Shown in pieces: positions 35,431 to 42,897 of a stretch of DNA of 64,000 bases (its first letter is position 1; each line of letters opens with the position of its first letter). This stretch comes from CAZSDU01 sp964605775 (GTDB lineage Bacteria > Bacteroidota > Bacteroidia > Bacteroidales > FEN-979). Made by a program: the position numbers and the translations under genes. The stretch lies in assembly GCA_964605775.1 (NCBI GenBank), contig CAZSDU010000002.1:62001-126000 (forward strand), read 5' to 3'. The notes beneath the pieces are model-generated. The model was not told the DNA's origin. It was given only the letters and a program-made list of their open reading frames with translations, and did not search any database.

Positions 35431-36069
35431 TTAAAAGTTATGGATGTGAACCAGTTTTTTTGTCTGGAAAAAATCTTCAGTGAAATATTCAGATAATTGA
35501 TAAGTAACTGTGGATGCCGGCAAGGAACGGATTTCATCGTCAAGTTCACCCCCTTTCAGGTATAGAATACCATTGGGAATATCATTGATCCCTTTTTTTT
35601 TGACATTTTTCCTGACCACTTGAAAGAAATTCTTTAAATCTGTGACGGCTCTGCCTGTAACAAAGTCAAAAGCGGAAGTAATGTTTTCATTCCTGGAGCA
35701 CAGTGTTATGACATTATTTAAATTAAGATCCCCTGCTATGGCTTCCACCACCTTGATTTTTTTTGCAATGGAGTCAACCAGGGTGAATTGTGTTTCCGGG
35801 AAGAAAACAGCCAGGGGAATTCCGGGGAATCCTCCGCCCGTGCCGGCATCCATGATGGAAGTTCCCGGTTTGAAGCGGACGATCCTGGCGATGGATAGAG
35901 AATGTAAGAGATGATGAAGGTACAACTGTCCGATATCCTTCCTTGAAATAACATTAATTCTGGTATTCCATTCGGGATAGAGGAAACCGAGTTGTTCAAA
36001 CTGACTGAGCTGGGCAGGGGTCAGCTTGGGAAAATATTTGAGAATTAGGTCAATCCTGTTTTGGCTCAT
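35431..36069 (-). CDS. rsmG: 16S rRNA (guanine-527-N7)-methyltransferase
   Basis: Methylates G527 in the 530 loop of 16S rRNA. 212 residues. The SAM motif is MDAGTGGGFPGIPLAVFFP and is followed by FTLVDSIAKKIKVVEAIAGDL, both typical of RsmG (GidB). The N-terminal FPKLTPAQLSQFEQL and YLHHLLHSLSIARI are also standard. The start overlaps the 3' end of the bTHX-type gene by 20 bp. Confidence 0.94.
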   Translation of the reverse strand: MSQNRIDLILKYFPKLTPAQLSQFEQLGFLYPEWNTRINVISRKDIGQLYLHHLLHSLSIARIVRFKPGTSIMDAGTGGGFPGIPLAVFFPETQFTLVDSIAKKIKVVEAIAGDLNLNNVITLCSRNENITSAFDFVTGRAVTDLKNFFQVVRKNVKKKGINDIPNGILYLKGGELDDEIRSLPASTVTYQLSEYFTEDFFQTKKLVHIHNF

Positions 36070-36400
36070 CGATCACAACAGGATTTAAATCACCTGCAGG
36101 TTCTGCCTTTTTCTTTGATTTTGTTGTTTTGGGTTTTGTTTCTTTTTGCTCAGTGACTTTTGCAACTTTCTTTGTTGCGGCTTTTTTAGCCGTGGTTTTC
36201 TTTGTCACTTTCTCCTCTGCAACAACTTCAAGCTGAGGTTCAATAAGCGGTTCAACGGGTTTTACCTTTTTTTCTTCTTTGGTTTTGGTCTCAGGTTTTT
36301 TCTTAATCACCACCCTGACGGTCTTTTTTTTGCGTCTTCTTACGCCGTAAGAGCCGATGATGATCTTGCCTCTTTTCGACTTTTTATCTCCTTTACCCAT
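36050..36400 (-). CDS. bTHX-type 30S ribosomal protein with long Lys/Ala/Glu tail
   Basis: 116 residues from ATG 36400. The first about 26 residues (MGKGDKKSKRGKIIIGSYGV then RRRKKK) match bTHX, the tiny basic peptide at the head of the 30S subunit. The remaining about 90 residues are Lys/Thr/Ala/Glu-rich (KKTTAKKAATKKVAK and similar), resembling a histone H1 tail. A -7 box sits just upstream of 36400, so the longer frame from 36481 is not used. Ordinary bTHX is about 25-40 residues, so this is an extended form. Confidence 0.75.
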   Translation of the reverse strand: MGKGDKKSKRGKIIIGSYGVRRRKKKTVRVVIKKKPETKTKEEKKVKPVEPLIEPQLEVVAEEKVTKKTTAKKAATKKVAKVTEQKETKPKTTKSKKKAEPAGDLNPVVIDEPKQD

Positions 36401-36428
36401 ATCCTTGATGTTTAATTTCTGATTTCCG

Positions 36429-36436
36429 CAAAAGTA
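36429..36436 (-). promoter_or_regulatory. -7 promoter box of the bTHX-type gene
   Basis: TACTTTTG on the minus strand, 28 bases before the ATG at 36400 and after the trmH stop. Confidence 0.55.
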
Positions 36437-36464
36437 CAAAATATTGACTATATACGGGATGAAT

Positions 36465-37160
36465 TTATTTTCGTTTTTCAAATTCCTCCATCAGAAATTC
36501 AGGCTTTTTGATGGAATGATTCAGCCATGTCAGGAGGATATCTTTTTTTTCTTTTTCAGTAAGCTGCCATGGGATGGAGGATGCTCTCAATCTTTCGCTT
36601 AGGGTATGCATCAGAATGGCGGCTGAAACACTGATATTAAGACTTTCGGTAAACCCGACCATGGGAATTTTAATGAAACCATCGGCCAGTGACAATGCTT
36701 CCCTGGAAAGTCCGGCCATTTCGTTACCGAAAACCAAAGCGAGGGGAGACTCAAGCGGAAGGGTTTCGGGAGTGAAATCATGTTCATGCGGACTGGTGGC
36801 AATGATCCTGTAGCCTTTATTTTTTAACTGTCCGATACAGGAAACGGTATTGTTTTCCAATTCATTGTATTTTTCGAGGGAAAGCCATTTGGAGGCGCCC
36901 AGGGCCACATCAGGGTTGACCCGGTATTTATTGCGGTTTTCGATGATGTGAATATCCTGTATCCCGAAACAGTCGCAGCTACGAAGCACGGCGCTGGCAT
37001 TGTGGGGCTGGTAAATGTCTTCCAGAACAATGGTCAGGTAACGGGTCCTGGCATCGAGGTTGGTCAGGAATTTATGCTTCCTTTCTTCAGTGATAAAACC
37101 TGACATATATTCCAGCAGGGATTGTCGGCCATCTGCTTCAGGGCTGGACGGAGAAGTCAT
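36465..37160 (-). CDS. trmH: TrmH-family tRNA/rRNA 2'-O-methyltransferase (SpoU)
   Basis: 231 residues of the SPOUT knot family. Motif 1 is HNASAVLRSCDCFG, motif 2 LALVFGNEMAGLSREAL, motif 3 IPMVGFTESLNISVSAAI. The layout (N-terminal helix, SPOUT domain, C-terminal helix) and the context of a general TrmH suggest tRNA G18 2'-O-methylation. A second member of the superfamily (rlmB) lies at 60739-61482; this one lacks the L30-like N-terminal domain of that protein. Confidence 0.86.
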   Translation of the reverse strand: MTSPSSPEADGRQSLLEYMSGFITEERKHKFLTNLDARTRYLTIVLEDIYQPHNASAVLRSCDCFGIQDIHIIENRNKYRVNPDVALGASKWLSLEKYNELENNTVSCIGQLKNKGYRIIATSPHEHDFTPETLPLESPLALVFGNEMAGLSREALSLADGFIKIPMVGFTESLNISVSAAILMHTLSERLRASSIPWQLTEKEKKDILLTWLNHSIKKPEFLMEEFEKRK

Positions 37161-37230
37161 GGATGAAGGATTACATTGCTGACAAATTTAAAAAAAATGA
37201 GGCAGAATGCAGGGATGTCGGGAAAAAATT

Positions 37231-37238
37231 TAACTTTG
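37231..37238 (+). promoter_or_regulatory. -7 promoter box of the TPR membrane protein gene
   Basis: TAACTTTG, 21 bases before the ATG at 37260; matches TAnnTTTG and excludes the upstream start at 37176. Confidence 0.5.
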
Positions 37239-37259
37239 CACCTCCAAAATTCAATGATC

Positions 37260-37961
37260 ATGTCAAATAAACCTGAGAAAAAAGTCGACAAGACCGAAGA
37301 ACGTATTGTTGCTGTAGAAGAAGCATTCAGTAAAACAGAACAATTTATTGAAAAGCACCAGACGGTCATCATCATTGTTGTTGCTGCCATCGTGGTGGTA
37401 GTCCTTGGATTTTTCGGATTCCGTAAGTTTTATTTAGCTCCTCAGGAAAAAGAAGCCCAGGGGCAGATGTTCATGGCTGAGAAATATTTCGAACAGGATT
37501 CCCTCAAGAAAGCCTTAAACGGGGATGGACAATATCTTGGATTTCTTGCTATCATTGATGAGTACGGAATCACTAAATCGGCTAATCTGGCGCATTATTA
37601 TACCGGTCTGTGTTACCTCAAGATGGGTCAATTTGAAAATGCCCTGACGTATTTAAAGAAGTTTTCATCAGATGATCAATTTGTTGGCCCCATGGCCAAG
37701 GGTGCGATGGGTGATGCTTATTTGGAATTGAAGCAAACGGAAAAGGCAGCTGAATTATACCTGAAAGCTGCCGATATGCGGAAAAATGATTTCACTTCTC
37801 CTTTGTTTTTGATGAAAGCTGCATGGGCCTATGAGGAATTGGCTGATTTCGGGAAAGCGCTTTCATTATATAAAAGAATCAAGGAAGAATTTCCGAGATC
37901 GAATGAAGGCAGGGACATTGATAAGTATATTTCGTATACAGAAGGACTGCTGAAAAAATAA
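37260..37961 (+). CDS. Single-span membrane TPR protein (YfgM-like layout)
   Basis: 233 residues: about 33 cytoplasmic residues rich in Lys and Glu, one transmembrane helix at about 35-55 (VIIIVVAAIVVVVLGFFGF), then TPR-type helical pairs to the end (HYYTGLCYLKMGQFENALTYL, GDAYLELKQTEKAAELY, WAYEELADFGKALSLY). The layout is like YfgM, which works near the Sec translocon and BamB, but the specific role here is not known. An ATG at 37254 is also in frame. The next gene is fmt, after a repeat-filled gap. Confidence 0.8.
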   Translation: MSNKPEKKVDKTEERIVAVEEAFSKTEQFIEKHQTVIIIVVAAIVVVVLGFFGFRKFYLAPQEKEAQGQMFMAEKYFEQDSLKKALNGDGQYLGFLAIIDEYGITKSANLAHYYTGLCYLKMGQFENALTYLKKFSSDDQFVGPMAKGAMGDAYLELKQTEKAAELYLKAADMRKNDFTSPLFLMKAAWAYEELADFGKALSLYKRIKEEFPRSNEGRDIDKYISYTEGLLKK

Positions 37962-38021
37962 TTTACGACTTACGATTTTTGATTTCAGATTTTAGATTTC
38001 AAAATTACGATGAAATAAAAC

Positions 38022-38077
38022 CGTAAATCGTAAATCGTAAATCGTAAATCGTAAATCGTAAATCGTAAATCGTAAAT
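38022..38077 (+). repeat. Heptamer tandem array, 8 perfect copies of CGTAAAT, before fmt
   Basis: Eight head-to-tail copies of CGTAAAT end two bases before the fmt ATG. The stretch 37966-38010 before it holds diverged copies in the opposite orientation (ACGATTT, GATTTCA). The array is the whole immediate leader of fmt, and no Shine-Dalgarno or promoter box is visible there. Confidence 0.92.
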
Positions 38078-38079
38078 CA

Positions 38080-39033
38080 ATGACTTCCCCACGGATTATA
38101 TTCTTTGGCACCCCTGAATTTGCAGCCTGTTCCTTGCGTAAGATGCTGGATTCCGGGTATCAGGTTGTGGCGGTAGTTACGGCTCCGGATAAACCTTCCG
38201 GCCGTGGATTAAAGCCCAGGGCATCTGAGGTCAAAGAGATGGCAGTTTTTACAGGAATCCCCTTATTACAACCTGTCAATTTAAAAAGTCCTGAATTTTT
38301 AAATGAATTGTCTTCCTTCAGGCCTGATCTGCAGGTAGTGATTGCATTCCGTATGCTTCCTGAGGCTGTCTGGAAATTACCCCCATTGGGCACGTTCAAT
38401 CTTCATGCCTCCCTGTTGCCCCAGTATCGTGGTGCTGCTCCGGTTAATCATGCAATCATCAACGGTGAAAAGATAACCGGGGTGACCACTTTCATGCTAA
38501 ATGAAAAAATCGATGAAGGGAGGATCTTATTGTCAGAAAAGCTTGAAATCGGTTCTATGGAGAATGCCGGTGAATTGCATGACCGCTTGATGCGGACCGG
38601 GGCTGATCTCGTGGTTAGAACGCTGCAAGGCATTATCCGGGGCGATCTGAAAGATGTTCCCCAGGATTCTTTGCTTCCGGAAAACATGCCGCTTAAGACA
38701 GCTCCGAAAATCTTCCGGGAAGACTGCCGGATATCATGGAATCAGGATGTTGAAGCGATCTATAACCTGATCCGCGGATTAAGTCCGTACCCCGGTGCAT
38801 TCACTGAAATCCGGGGAAAGGATGGTTCCTTACAGACCTTGAAGGTCTTCCGCGGAGTCCCTGTAACAGAACTACCCGTGCACACTGCCGGATCCTTGAT
38901 CTCCGATGGAAAAACGTTTATAAGATTTGCAGCTAAGAATGGCTATATCGAAGTTCAGGAATTGCAACTGCAAGGCAGAAAACCCATGCTTACCGGGGAC
39001 TTTCTTCGTGGCACAGGACATTGGTTTATCTGA
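38080..39033 (+). CDS. fmt: Methionyl-tRNA formyltransferase
   Basis: Formylates initiator Met-tRNA using 10-formyl-THF. 317 residues. The N-terminus IIFFGTPEFAACSLRKML and the THF-site motif HASLLPQYRGAAPVNHAIIN with downstream GVTTFMLNEKIDEG are standard, as is the C-terminal tRNA-binding domain (YNLIRGLSPYPGAF). The start abuts the heptamer array. No def gene is adjacent. Confidence 0.95.
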   Translation: MTSPRIIFFGTPEFAACSLRKMLDSGYQVVAVVTAPDKPSGRGLKPRASEVKEMAVFTGIPLLQPVNLKSPEFLNELSSFRPDLQVVIAFRMLPEAVWKLPPLGTFNLHASLLPQYRGAAPVNHAIINGEKITGVTTFMLNEKIDEGRILLSEKLEIGSMENAGELHDRLMRTGADLVVRTLQGIIRGDLKDVPQDSLLPENMPLKTAPKIFREDCRISWNQDVEAIYNLIRGLSPYPGAFTEIRGKDGSLQTLKVFRGVPVTELPVHTAGSLISDGKTFIRFAAKNGYIEVQELQLQGRKPMLTGDFLRGTGHWFI

Positions 39034-39122
39034 AACCCTTGTTGTTTAACCTTTTCCGAAACGCAGTTATTAACAAAAATCCCGATTTATCAACATTTTC
39101 AATGGTTTTGAGTAAAAAATAC

Positions 39123-39152
39123 TTGACAAATTTTGCAGATCGCTTATATTTG
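39123..39152 (+). promoter_or_regulatory. Promoter of the HU gene
   Basis: TTG at 39123-39125 and TATATTTG at 39145-39152 are separated by 19 bases, an exact match to the Bacteroidota -33/-7 arrangement. The leader to the ATG at 39193 is about 35 bases. Confidence 0.7.
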
Positions 39153-39192
39153 CAAGGTTTTTAACTTAAGTATTAACTAAATTAAAACAAAA

Positions 39193-39465
39193 ATGAACAA
39201 GGCTCAATTAATTGAAGCAGTCGCCAATGATGCAAAGATGACCAAAGCTGAAGCCAAAAGGGCGCTGGAAGCTGTTATCACTGCTGTCACCAAGGCACTG
39301 GGCAAAGGCGAAAGAGTTGCCTTAGTCGGTTTTGGTTCTTTCTCCGTTTCCAAGAGGGCAGCCCGCAAGGGACGCAATCCTCAGAATGGTAAGGAAATCA
39401 AGATTCCCGCCAAGAAAGTTGTGAAATTCAAGGCAGGTGCAGAACTTGGAAAGAAAGTAAAGTAA
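39193..39465 (+). CDS. HU-family DNA-binding protein
   Basis: Small dimeric nucleoid protein that bends DNA. 90 residues with the classic layout: MNKAQLIEAVANDAKMTKAE helices, GFGSFSVSKRAARKGRNPQN arm with GRNPQ, and KIPAKKVVKFKAG at the end. Length is typical. It has its own promoter and terminator and forms a single-gene unit. Confidence 0.96.
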   Translation: MNKAQLIEAVANDAKMTKAEAKRALEAVITAVTKALGKGERVALVGFGSFSVSKRAARKGRNPQNGKEIKIPAKKVVKFKAGAELGKKVK

Positions 39466-39487
39466 TTTGTCAAACGATTACTTCACG

Positions 39488-39523
39488 AAAAAGAGGGCGT
39501 CCCAAAAGGTCGTCCTCTTTTTT
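39488..39523 (+). terminator. Intrinsic terminator after the HU gene
   Basis: AAGAGGGCG pairs with CGTCCTCTT (one G-U wobble) around a short loop, followed by six T. It lies 23 bases after the HU stop. Confidence 0.85.
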
Positions 39524-39592
39524 ATGGTTTATTGTCGAATCAGTTAACTCTTGAAACTGATAAAGAAAAAAAGCATTTCAGAGCAATATGCT

Positions 39593-39780
39593 TTAATCCT
39601 GACCGGCATAATGATACTGATACTTTTTCATGATGTTTCCTTTGTTATCCCTGATAAATGCTAATCTTCCGGACGAATCGTATTCAAACCTGGTTTTTAT
39701 TCCGGCAGCATCTGTTTTGGAGATCATTCCAACCTGAGGGTTGAAGGTATACGAAACAACCATGGCAGATGGAAGGTTGT
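39593..39780 (-). pseudogene. C-terminal fragment of a YD/RHS-repeat protein, cut by the IS3 element
   Basis: About 62 residues survive up to the stop at 39593. They include SYTFNPQVGMISKTDAAGIK, TRFEYDSSGRLAFIRD and NKGNIMKKYQYHY, the pattern of YD-repeat (RHS-like) C-termini common in Bacteroidota surface proteins. The rest of the gene is absent: the frame runs into the insertion element at 39781, and no YD-repeat coding is found on the far side of the element. An apparent start upstream is IS sequence. Confidence 0.8.
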
Positions 39781-39791
39781 TGTAAGCCCCC

Positions 39792-40651
39792 CTATTTTTC
39801 GGGCCATTCAAAATTAGAGTTTTTTTCTTGTGTTTCTGCCCAAAGCTGACCAGGTGTTTTATCACCCAGTGAGTCGTGAGGACGATGATAGTTGTAATCG
39901 ATAGTAAATTCCTTGACCATTTGTTTCACTTCGGATAATGACCTGAAAACATAGGCATTCAGCAGTTCCCGCCGTATACTTCCGTTAAATCTTTCAACAA
40001 AACCGTTCTGCATCGGTTTTCCTGGCTGTATGAAAACAAGCTGGATGTGTTGGAGCTTGCACCACTGATCAAATTTGTCTGAGATAAATTCCGGGCCATT
40101 ATCCACCCGGATCATCCTGGGAAGAGTTCTGTAAAGACTGATCTGTTCAAGCGTACGGATAACCCGTGAGGAAGGCAGAGATGTATCAACTTCGATAGCC
40201 AGGACCTCTCTGTTAAAGTCATCAATAATGTTCAATAATCGGTATTTGCGACCATCCCACAGACTATCGGACATAAAATCGATACTCCATACCTGATTTA
40301 CTGAAGTGGGCTGGAACAGTGCTTGTTTTGCCCTCGCTGGCAATCTTCTCTTTGCCCTGCGGCGGATATTGAGTTTCATCTCTGTGTACACGCGATATAC
40401 CTTTTTGTGGTTCCAGGTGTGTCCCTGCAGCCTTAACCGCTTAAAGCTCTTATCAAATCCGATGGAGGGATGCTTGGTCACCATTTCATCCAAGGCATTG
40501 ATAATGACCGTATCATCTTTCGGTTTTGGTTGGTATTGGTATGAACTTCTTGGCAATTTTACTGCTTTACATGCCTGACGAACGCTTAGCTTGTGGTCTT
40601 CAACTAAAAAACAAGCTGCTTCTCTTCGATCATCAGGCGTTACAATTTTTT
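39792..40651 (-). CDS. IS3-family transposase OrfB (integrase core)
   Basis: The DDE catalytic domain, about 285 residues if read from the frameshift. The N-terminal part after the slip reads IVTPDDRREAACFLVEDHKL, and the free-standing ATG at 40556 is probably not the main start. Catalytic acids: first Asp in VWSIDFMSD, second Asp in IRVDNGPEF, Glu in ERFNGSIRREL. An HTH_21-like region lies before them (HPSIGFDKSFKRLRLQGH). The stop falls inside the left inverted repeat. Confidence 0.93.
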
Positions 40652-40906
40652 TGAGATCAGGTCTTTAAGCGCATAATTTTCAAGGCTTATGTCAGCGAAC
40701 ATCTTCTTTAACCTGGCGTTTTCGGCTTCAAGGTCTTTAAGTCGTTTAAGCTCTCTAACGGTCATGCCCCCGTATTTGGCCTTCCAGTTGTAGAATGTTT
40801 GTTCACTAATGCCATACTCCCGGCAGAGATCCATTGTTTTCATCCCCACCTCATGTTTCTTCAGAATCAACACAATCTGTGCTTCTGAAAACCGAGACTT
40901 TTTCAT
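40640..40906 (-). CDS. IS3-family transposase OrfA (HTH)
   Basis: 88 residues: a helix-turn-helix (EAQIVLILKKHEVGMKTMDL then CREYGISEQTFYNWKAKYGG) followed by a leucine-zipper helix (LKRLKDLEAENARLKKMFAD). Its end, KDLISKKL, covers the A7 slip site into OrfB. The sequence resembles the IS407 group. Confidence 0.93.
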   Translation of the reverse strand: MKKSRFSEAQIVLILKKHEVGMKTMDLCREYGISEQTFYNWKAKYGGMTVRELKRLKDLEAENARLKKMFADISLENYALKDLISKKL

Positions 40907-40985
40907 AGAATTTTTTTGCCATTTAAAGTTAATCCTTTTTTAATTTTCTCTACTTTTAAATGGCCGAAGTTCGGGGAGGCTTACA

Positions 40986-41084
40986 ATTACATGATTTTGT
41001 TGCGCTGTAGTCTTTATTGTGGCTACAGGATATTACTAATAAGCATAAGGTAACAATTATATTATTTCTTTGGAATGTCGTCAT
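40986..41084 (-). pseudogene. Lipoprotein start fragment truncated by the IS3 element
   Basis: Found by translating the minus strand beyond the next gene's stop. ATG at 41084 opens MTTFQRNNIIVTLCLLVISC, a lipoprotein signal with cleavage Cys20, then SHNKDYSATKSCNC, and the frame enters the IS right end at 40985. It overlaps the metzincin gene's 3' end by 23 bp. The remainder of the protein is lost. Whether this belonged to the same gene as the YD fragment on the other side of the IS cannot be told. Confidence 0.6.
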
Positions 41085-41478
41085 AATTTAAATTGCCATT
41101 ATAAAGGTTATTGATAATCTGTTGTTCTTGCCCTTGAGTTGCTTTGCCAACATTATCATTAAAATACTTAGTAAAATCCATAGTAGAAAATGGATTATAA
41201 TAATTCTCTACGGCTTTACTTGTATAATTCATGAAGTTGCTTTCAACTTCCGGACTATTGGCTGAATTATAATAACTCTGTTCATTTGTTGGTGCAGGAT
41301 TCCCATTAACAAATGCGTGCTTACTATCAAACTCCCAAGGGTGTATGAGCCCGCCAGTATGCCCAATCTCATGTACCACAACCCAATCGGAGAAAACTAT
41401 CTGAGTATAGGCATTGGTTCTCAAAAGAAGCGCCAATGTCAGAACTAAGCCCGATTTCATAGCGAAATATCTTTTCAT
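41062..41478 (-). CDS. Mini-metzincin: short exported zinc-protease-like protein
   Basis: 138 residues from ATG 41478 (an upstream TTG at 41487 is also possible). A signal-like segment (to about 23, LALLLRTNAYTQ) is followed almost at once by VVVHEIGHTGGLIHPWE, an HExxHxxxxxH zinc motif, and later by NFMNYTS, a good Met-turn. The fold upstream of the active-site helix, normally 80 or more residues, is missing, so this is either a stripped-down domain or an N-terminally truncated protease that kept or gained a signal. It lies 17 bp after the surface-protein gene and just before the IS scar. Confidence 0.65.
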   Translation of the reverse strand: MKRYFAMKSGLVLTLALLLRTNAYTQIVFSDWVVVHEIGHTGGLIHPWEFDSKHAFVNGNPAPTNEQSYYNSANSPEVESNFMNYTSKAVENYYNPFSTMDFTKYFNDNVGKATQGQEQQIINNLYNGNLNYDDIPKK

Positions 41479-41495
41479 AATGAGCAAGGGTGTAA

Positions 41496-42854
41496 TTATT
41501 GTCCGGAAATTTTAGCTTTCAGTTGGTCCATTTCCTTTTGCATGGCAATGATATAAATGGTCAGCTCTTCTATCTTCTTAAGAAGCACACCATTCATCTC
41601 GCCAACATTAATACCCTTTTCTTCAACCTCCTTTGCTGATGGAAGGTCGGGCAAATGGTTGTTCTCTTTGATAAAATGATCCAGCTCATTTAAGGAAAGA
41701 AGTTTATGCCCGGGGCTTAAGACATAATCGGGCCACTGGGTGACTAATTTAACTTTCAATTCCTCGCATAACACTTTTCCGGTAACTGCAAGTTTATAAC
41801 CATATGTAACAGGGGTTCCTATACCCACATTACCGTCATTTCTTAAGTAAAGGGCATAGTTGAATCCATGATTATCATGACCTTCAGTATAGACTTTCCA
41901 GAAATTTAATCCACCGCTGGAGTATGTACTATCTATATTACTTGTACTATCCGGACTATAATACTCAATTCCCCATTCTCCTCTCGGGCACAGATCGGTA
42001 ATTACTTCCCCGAAAAGAATACTGCCGTTTTTACTTCCCGAAGCCTTTGATGGACTGCGGGAAATCATTATGTTACCATCAACAACATGCAGCATGCTTT
42101 TTGGATTGTCTGTGCCAATGCCGACATTCCAATAAATGGGGTTCAGGTATAGCGATTTCTGTGCCGAAGGAGGCGGATCAATTTTATCGTCGAATTCTCT
42201 TGTTTCAAGCCAGTCATCATCATGAAAAGAGGAGGCGTCGGTCCAGCTGCCATTTCCACTCTCATCACAAACTAAAACCTTGCCTTTACCCGGGTCAGTC
42301 AACAATTGAAACTCACCTGTTCTTACTTTTCCAGCAACAGAAATTCCATTAGTACTAATTTGTAAAGGAATGATAGTTGGACCAGTTGGTGCCTCTTTCA
42401 TTGAAAAAGTAAAATCACTTATACCTATGTCCATATTCATACCTGCATGATTCTGATAAGCTCCTAAAGTTATCTTGTTAAATTTCGTTGGACTTTGGAA
42501 ATAATTCAATACTGTATTTTCTGATGTTGCTGTTTGATATATGCCATAAACTAAATTATCAGTAGTCGCAAAACATTCAATAGAGCCGAAATCATAGGGT
42601 AAATTATTTCTCGTAATTTTTGCATCAATTTTAAAAGGTACATTATCGTTTATGTTGGTTTTAATTTGGAATTTTGCCGTTGGATTAATGAGTCCGATGC
42701 CAATTTTTGCCGAATCTGTGTTACCGTACTCATAAACTTTTGAAGACCCTCCTAATTTTTGCAAATATTGAGCATTTATATTATTGATTAATAATATGTT
42801 ACAAAAAATGAAGAGGAAAATATACAATACTCCTGATTTTATTTGATTTTTCAT
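41496..42854 (-). CDS. Exported phage-tail-fibre-like surface protein
   Basis: 452 residues with a signal peptide (to about 29, NNINAQ). The body repeats phrases typical of Bacteroidota tail-fibre-like proteins: KIGIGLINPTAKFQIKT, NVGIGTDNPKSMLHVVDGN, DGNVGIGTPVTYGYKLAVTG. The C-terminus holds LPDLPSAKEVEEKGINVGEM and a coiled-coil tail (LLKKIEELTIYIIAMQKEMD), seen on many such proteins and thought to trimerise. Function is unknown. It is one of a run of four secreted proteins on this strand. Confidence 0.75.
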   Translation of the reverse strand: MKNQIKSGVLYIFLFIFCNILLINNINAQYLQKLGGSSKVYEYGNTDSAKIGIGLINPTAKFQIKTNINDNVPFKIDAKITRNNLPYDFGSIECFATTDNLVYGIYQTATSENTVLNYFQSPTKFNKITLGAYQNHAGMNMDIGISDFTFSMKEAPTGPTIIPLQISTNGISVAGKVRTGEFQLLTDPGKGKVLVCDESGNGSWTDASSFHDDDWLETREFDDKIDPPPSAQKSLYLNPIYWNVGIGTDNPKSMLHVVDGNIMISRSPSKASGSKNGSILFGEVITDLCPRGEWGIEYYSPDSTSNIDSTYSSGGLNFWKVYTEGHDNHGFNYALYLRNDGNVGIGTPVTYGYKLAVTGKVLCEELKVKLVTQWPDYVLSPGHKLLSLNELDHFIKENNHLPDLPSAKEVEEKGINVGEMNGVLLKKIEELTIYIIAMQKEMDQLKAKISGQ

Positions 42855-42897
42855 AATTTATTGAGTTAAATATTCTTAACAAAAATTGAGGATAATT

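Larger units (their letters stand above)
39781..40985 (-). mobile_element. IS3-family insertion sequence (IS407-like OrfA), 1205 bp
   Basis: The ends are imperfect terminal inverted repeats of about 38 bp: 39781-39819 and 40947-40985, both beginning TGTAAGCC and sharing CGG-CCATT and TAGAG blocks. Between them are orfA (40640-40906) and orfB (39792 to about 40651) in the -1 frame. A run of seven A on the coding strand (plus strand 40646-40652) is a good slip site for the OrfAB fusion transposase. Both frames are intact, so the element may still be active. No direct target duplication is found beside the ends. Confidence 0.92.

Noticed and set aside
39781..39865. Start codon and first 27 residues of the YD-repeat fragment as a real gene
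   Set aside because: That part is the left end of the IS3 element.
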